64,000 nucleotides of DNA from contig CAZCZI010000030.1 of assembly GCA_964503045.1 (NCBI GenBank), positions 1 through 64,000 of the forward strand. Direction: 5' to 3'. The notes under the pieces were generated by a model. That model had not been told where the DNA came from. It saw only the letters and a program-made list of their open reading frames with translations, and did no database searches. The DNA is from CAYZJR01 sp964503045 (GTDB lineage: Bacteria > Cyanobacteriota > Vampirovibrionia > Obscuribacterales > Obscuribacteraceae). The position numbers and the translations under genes are program-made. Positions 60,768-64,000 of the stretch are shown piece after piece (within the stretch, counting starts at the first letter, position 1; every line of letters begins with the position of its first letter).

Positions 60768-61592
60768 ATGGACCGCACTCTGTTTTGTTCTTCAATGATC
60801 GAGACATTCCGGACTTGCAAGCGCGCATATCATCTTGCGTTCAACAAGTTCTCCGGACGCAACCTCGGCGCAAGTCCTAGTTCTATCTGTAAGCGCTTCA
60901 TCTTAAGAGGACTTGCTGAAATAAATCGCGGCAAGCTAACCGGCGCCACTCAAATTCAAAAGTTTATGGGTCAGCATTGGCCAATCGAGCGACTCAACGA
61001 TCAATTTAAGGGGCGTGAAGGATCTACAAAGGCGTTCTTATTTGCCTACAAAACGCTGTCGAACTATTCGCAAAGGCCGTATCAACCAGCCGGTGCTGAG
61101 GTGGTGGCAGTTGCGCTTAGGGTGCGCGCGCGGGTTCCTCACTTACGTGTATATATTGAAGAAACTTTCGATTTGATTTTGTGGCATCCAAAGGAGCGAC
61201 GACTCGAGTTTGTTCAGTACGCGCTCAAACCGGTCAAGCCGTTTGATCCAGCGTGGCCCGCTCCAAGTATGTTGGTGAAGCAGTTTCTGGCAGAACGTTT
61301 GAAAGTTAGGTGGCCGTTTGAACGATTATCGATGACGTTTTGCAAGATTGGACCAACGGAGCGTCAGGTGACATCGTTCACCATGGATGATGCCATCTAT
61401 CGAGTGCATTGGCCTGAGATCGTCAAAGACTTGGAAGAGATGAAGCAATTCACAGAACCTGCTGCACACGGCAAAGACGAAGACTGCATGCATTGCAAGA
61501 CTTTAGAAGACAAGGCTAAGTCGGCGAGTTCTCATCCTAATCCGCCTTCCAATTCCAATGTTGTTTGCGAGCAAGTTTCGAAGATTGCTTAG
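60768..61592 (+). CDS. RecB/Cas4-like PD-(D/E)xK-fold protein, possibly degenerate
   Basis: The protein has 274 residues. ATG 60768 is chosen for AGGGGG 8 bp upstream. The N-terminus FCSSMIETFRTCKRAYHLAF resembles the S-x-S-x4-C-x2-RY/AY start of AddB/Cas4/RecB-like nucleases. Cys17, Cys240, Cys243 and Cys267 could hold an iron-sulphur cluster, though the last spacing is unusual. The stretch YIEETFDLILWHPKERRLEF, then VQYALKP, stands where the D and D-x-K (usually VDYKT) motifs lie, with the second Asp apparently replaced. An inactive or divergent nuclease is the best reading; the family match is tentative. Confidence 0.5.
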   Translation: MDRTLFCSSMIETFRTCKRAYHLAFNKFSGRNLGASPSSICKRFILRGLAEINRGKLTGATQIQKFMGQHWPIERLNDQFKGREGSTKAFLFAYKTLSNYSQRPYQPAGAEVVAVALRVRARVPHLRVYIEETFDLILWHPKERRLEFVQYALKPVKPFDPAWPAPSMLVKQFLAERLKVRWPFERLSMTFCKIGPTERQVTSFTMDDAIYRVHWPEIVKDLEEMKQFTEPAAHGKDEDCMHCKTLEDKAKSASSHPNPPSNSNVVCEQVSKIA

Positions 61593-61757
61593 CTGGTAAC
61601 AGGTAATAAATAGATGCATTGAGTTTCACCACCAGAGGAAGGGTGTCCATCCAAGTCGCGTGATTTGGGTGGGCTCCTGAACCTCTTATGGATGCTCTTG
61701 TGGACATAAACGTGATATTCTCTGGCGTTGATTGTCGCAAGATGAAACGATAGTTGT

Positions 61758-63092
61758 ATGTCTATTGAAGTATCCAAAAACTTGCCTGGGCAAAAAGATC
61801 AATCGAACGCGGTCGACCTTCTAATTTATCCAATCGGTGAATTGGCTACGCCGGACGTGGCAGACGGGCCTGCGCGCGGAAGTCAGATGCATGCTTCGGT
61901 CAAGCGAATAAAAAACGCAGCCATTGCAATCAACGGAAATCGTATTCTGGCTGCCGGCGAAGCTGATGCTGTACTCTCGGAATTCGAACCCTCCAGTTCA
62001 ACTTCAGTCATCGATTCGTCCGGCAAGCTGGTTACACCTGGACTGATCGATTCGCACACGCATTTGATTTTTGCTGGAAATCGCGCCAATGAATTTACGA
62101 TGCGCTGCCAGGGCAAAACCTACAAGGAAATCGCCGAAGCCGGCGGTGGTATTGTCGCGAGTATGCGCGCCACGCGTGGTGCCACGCTTCAACAACTTGT
62201 AGAGCTTGGCCGCCGACGACTTAGTCGCATGCTCGAGTGCGGTACCACCACCTGTGAAGTCAAGACCGGCTACGGGCTCGATCGAGAAAGCGAGCTTAGA
62301 ATGCTCGAAGCCATCTACGTATTGCGTGATGAGCAGCCGATCGAACTGGTGCCCACTTTTATGCCGGCGCATGCCTTCCCTCCAGGTTGCGACCGTGGGC
62401 AATACGTGAAGGACATCATCGACGATATGCTGCCATCGGCGGTGCGAGTGTCTGAGAAATATAGGGACGCGGGTGACGATTTATTCGTCGATGTCTTCTG
62501 TGACGAAGGCTATTTCACACTTGAAGATACGCGGCGTATATTCGAGGCCGCAGCCAGGTTGGGCATGAAGCCCCGAGTGCATGCCGACGAGTTTAAAAAT
62601 CTTGGAGCCAGCAGCTTGGCGGTAAAAATCGGAGCGGCCAGCGCCGATCACCTGTTGAATATTTCAGACGAGGAAATATCCTTGTTCGCCGCCGGTGATA
62701 CCATCGCAGTCGTTCTGCCGGGCACATCATTCTTTCTCAACCTGCCACACCATGCGCCGGCCCGAAAGATGATCGACCAAGGTGTTGCTCTTGCTGTCGG
62801 CTCCGACTTCAATCCTGGCTCCTGCCATATATTCTCCCTGCCCCTCATTTATGGTCTAGCCTGTCTACACTTAAAACTCACGCCAGAAGAGGCTTTGAGC
62901 GCTCTCACGATCAACGCGGCATATGCCGTCGGCCGTGGTGGCACCGTCGGGCAGCTAACTCGCGGACGTCAGGCGGATATAACCATATATGATGTCCAGT
63001 CCTTGGAAGAAATTCCCTATAACCTAGGCCAGAACCCGGTTTGCCAGACTATCAAGGCTGGCAAACTCGTGCATACGCGAGCGTCGATCTAA
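61758..63092 (+). CDS. hutI: Imidazolonepropionase
   Basis: The protein has 444 residues against about 410 for the family; the extra length lies at the N-terminus and near residues 30-55. The amidohydrolase metal site is LIDSHTHLIFAGNR (HxH), with PRVHADEFKNLGA and VGSDFNPGS further on. EVKTGYGLD and TFMPAHAFPPGC are HutI-specific substrate segments. It opens the imidazolone ring in histidine breakdown to give formiminoglutamate. No other hut gene is near. It starts at ATG 61758 without a clear ribosome site. Confidence 0.94.
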   Translation: MSIEVSKNLPGQKDQSNAVDLLIYPIGELATPDVADGPARGSQMHASVKRIKNAAIAINGNRILAAGEADAVLSEFEPSSSTSVIDSSGKLVTPGLIDSHTHLIFAGNRANEFTMRCQGKTYKEIAEAGGGIVASMRATRGATLQQLVELGRRRLSRMLECGTTTCEVKTGYGLDRESELRMLEAIYVLRDEQPIELVPTFMPAHAFPPGCDRGQYVKDIIDDMLPSAVRVSEKYRDAGDDLFVDVFCDEGYFTLEDTRRIFEAAARLGMKPRVHADEFKNLGASSLAVKIGAASADHLLNISDEEISLFAAGDTIAVVLPGTSFFLNLPHHAPARKMIDQGVALAVGSDFNPGSCHIFSLPLIYGLACLHLKLTPEEALSALTINAAYAVGRGGTVGQLTRGRQADITIYDVQSLEEIPYNLGQNPVCQTIKAGKLVHTRASI

Positions 63093-63126
63093 CAATTTTT
63101 CAGGCATAAAATCTTTGCTTTTTTGC

Positions 63127-63154
63127 TTGCCTTATTATCGGCTTTAGTTATAAT
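63127..63154 (+). promoter_or_regulatory. Promoter upstream of 63259 gene
   Basis: TTGCCT (63127-63132), 16-bp spacer, perfect TATAAT (63149-63154). Transcription would start near the hairpin at 63158, so the hairpin may shape the leader rather than only end hutI. Confidence 0.5.
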
Positions 63155-63157
63155 TCT

Positions 63158-63181
63158 AAAGGCGCCAAGAGGGGGCCTTTT
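63158..63181 (+). terminator. Hairpin with T run after hutI
   Basis: AAAGGC and GCCTTT pair across an 11-base loop, followed by TT. It is 66 bp after the hutI stop and just past a -10 element. Confidence 0.45.
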
Positions 63182-63258
63182 ATATTCCACACAGAGAGCA
63201 GCCGCACTGTAACTGGTGCTGCCTCTATCTTGTCTCACACGCCGGAGGGACTGGGCTG

Positions 63259-63681
63259 ATGCCTGAAGCTAAGCGCAAACCAGAAGACAACCAGGAATCG
63301 GATCTCGGCCTGGAAGGATTCGAGAAATTTTTCGACGAGCAATCTGAAGTAAACAGTCCGCAGCTGTCTGGTGGTACCACAGATGGTGCCCAGCAGCTGC
63401 AGGCACAAGTACAAAAGTTACTAGAGCGTTTCAGTGAATTGATCACTTTGAGTGTTGATCAACGCATGGAATCAAGCCGCATGTCCAACCAACTGATCGA
63501 TAACCAAAGGCAGTTAATCGCTACCCAGCAAATTTTGATCAAGTTGATGGAGAAAAATATTGAGTTGACCCGACACATCACCAGTATTGAGGAGAAACTG
63601 CCGACTTTGTTTGAGGTTCCCAAAGTGGTTGAGGGGCTTCGTCACAGAGTCGCCTTGATGGAAGGCGTGGAAGTCAGATAG
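63259..63681 (+). CDS. Small coiled-coil protein, unknown
   Basis: The protein has 140 residues. GGAGG lies about 10 bp before the ATG. The N-terminal 45 residues are acidic and probably disordered; residues 50-140 form a long amphipathic coil (QQLQAQVQKLLERFSELI, QLIDNQRQLIATQQILIKLM). No membrane helix. No family was recognised. A terminator lies 21 bp after the stop. Confidence 0.72.
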   Translation: MPEAKRKPEDNQESDLGLEGFEKFFDEQSEVNSPQLSGGTTDGAQQLQAQVQKLLERFSELITLSVDQRMESSRMSNQLIDNQRQLIATQQILIKLMEKNIELTRHITSIEEKLPTLFEVPKVVEGLRHRVALMEGVEVR

Positions 63682-63684
63682 TCA

Positions 63685-63996
63685 CTAATCGGACTGGATG
63701 TTAGGAGTGCTTTGCACTCCTTTCTGATATCTAGCCTTGAGCCACCATTTCTTGATGCTTGGCAGCGATTGGCTGGAAAGGAAGAAGCCCGCAACCGGTA
63801 CCATCGCACTCAGCCACGGACGTTCGCTGCCGATAACCGACAACAAAGCAAATGCGCACAGATAAGTCAGTGTGCAGATAGAAAACAGCCGCATTGGGCT
63901 TGTTTCCCACGCCTTGTCTGATTCGACCCGATTATTGCGTTGGCGAATTTCGTCAAGTTGCTCTTCTATTTGCGCCAGGCGCTCTTCTGTCGTCAT
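63685..63996 (-). CDS. Small conserved membrane protein with coiled-coil N-terminus
   Basis: The protein has 103 residues. The N-terminal coil ERLAQIEEQLDEIRQRNNRV, then ESDKAWETSPMRLFSICTLT, two membrane helices and the end SLPSIKKWWLK match a widespread uncharacterised family whose members keep the E-x-DKAWETS motif and the LP-x2-K-x-W end. The start ATG is at 63996, 4 bp from the window edge. Its 3' end overlaps the terminator of the converging gene. Function unknown. Confidence 0.8.
   Translation of the reverse strand: MTTEERLAQIEEQLDEIRQRNNRVESDKAWETSPMRLFSICTLTYLCAFALLSVIGSERPWLSAMVPVAGFFLSSQSLPSIKKWWLKARYQKGVQSTPNIQSD
63703..63721. terminator. Terminator hairpin shared by converging genes
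   Basis: Perfect 8-bp stem AGGAGTGC / GCACTCCT with a TTT loop, followed by TTCT. It lies inside the last codons of the minus-strand gene. Confidence 0.65.
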
Positions 63997-64000
63997 GCCA

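Overview
The window reads as a chromosomal segment of a bacterium with an envelope able to export and acylate surface glycans. It uses the standard genetic code, has roughly balanced base composition, and mixes glycan-assembly genes with many tetratricopeptide (TPR) and other repeat proteins. That mixture recalls large-genome Vampirovibrionia/Obscuribacterales-type or other environmental lineages, but nothing here fixes the taxonomy and the assignment is only a low-confidence guess. A run of exactly 100 N at 21188-21287 shows this is a draft scaffold.

Region 1 (1-38.5 kb) is a surface-polysaccharide locus. It holds GT2 and GT4 glycosyltransferases, large polytopic GT-C-like proteins with soluble C-terminal domains, and a sugar-nucleotide branch (WecE aminotransferase, a methyltransferase, a WbqC-like protein, a NeuD/PglD-like acetyltransferase, an NAD-dependent epimerase). 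It also has a Wzm/Wzt-type ABC exporter (30.4-32.1 kb) and an O-acylation branch: an acyltransferase-3 protein, two tandem MBOAT proteins and SGNH proteins resembling the AlgI/AlgJ arrangement. Four of the GT4 enzymes are paralogs sharing a GWGG N-terminal motif and an unusual conserved C-terminal tail. Two toxin-antitoxin modules (higBA-like, mazEF-like) sit inside the locus at 21.9-23.3 kb.

Region 2 (38.5-48.8 kb) is the most unusual part. The same promoter unit occurs five times: a TGTG-N6-CACA palindrome directly abutting a -35 element, a 17-bp spacer, a TAGGAT-like -10 and a GCAT-type discriminator. The copies lie upstream of a small exported protein, a vapB with a deleted vapC remnant, two tandem paralogs of an unrecognised helical protein, and (48.7 kb) an unrecognised 346-residue protein. 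Two copies lie in 135-bp near-identical direct repeats that flank the vapBC remnant. The palindrome sits where a class II activator would bind, so I infer a shared regulon of accessory genes. Between copies four and five lie a Uma2 protein, a DUF2786 protein, a protein made of four tandem MshEN/GspE-N-like repeats, and a large TPR protein.

Region 3 (48.8-64 kb) is mostly housekeeping: sbcD without sbcC beside it, rlmD, rplI, xseB/xseA and hutI. Interspersed are a coiled-coil protein built on 21-bp repeats, another acyltransferase-3 protein, a TPR gene broken by two in-frame stops, and a RecB-like nuclease-fold protein whose promoter is covered by a perfect palindrome. No rRNA, tRNA, CRISPR array, insertion sequence or prophage was recognised.
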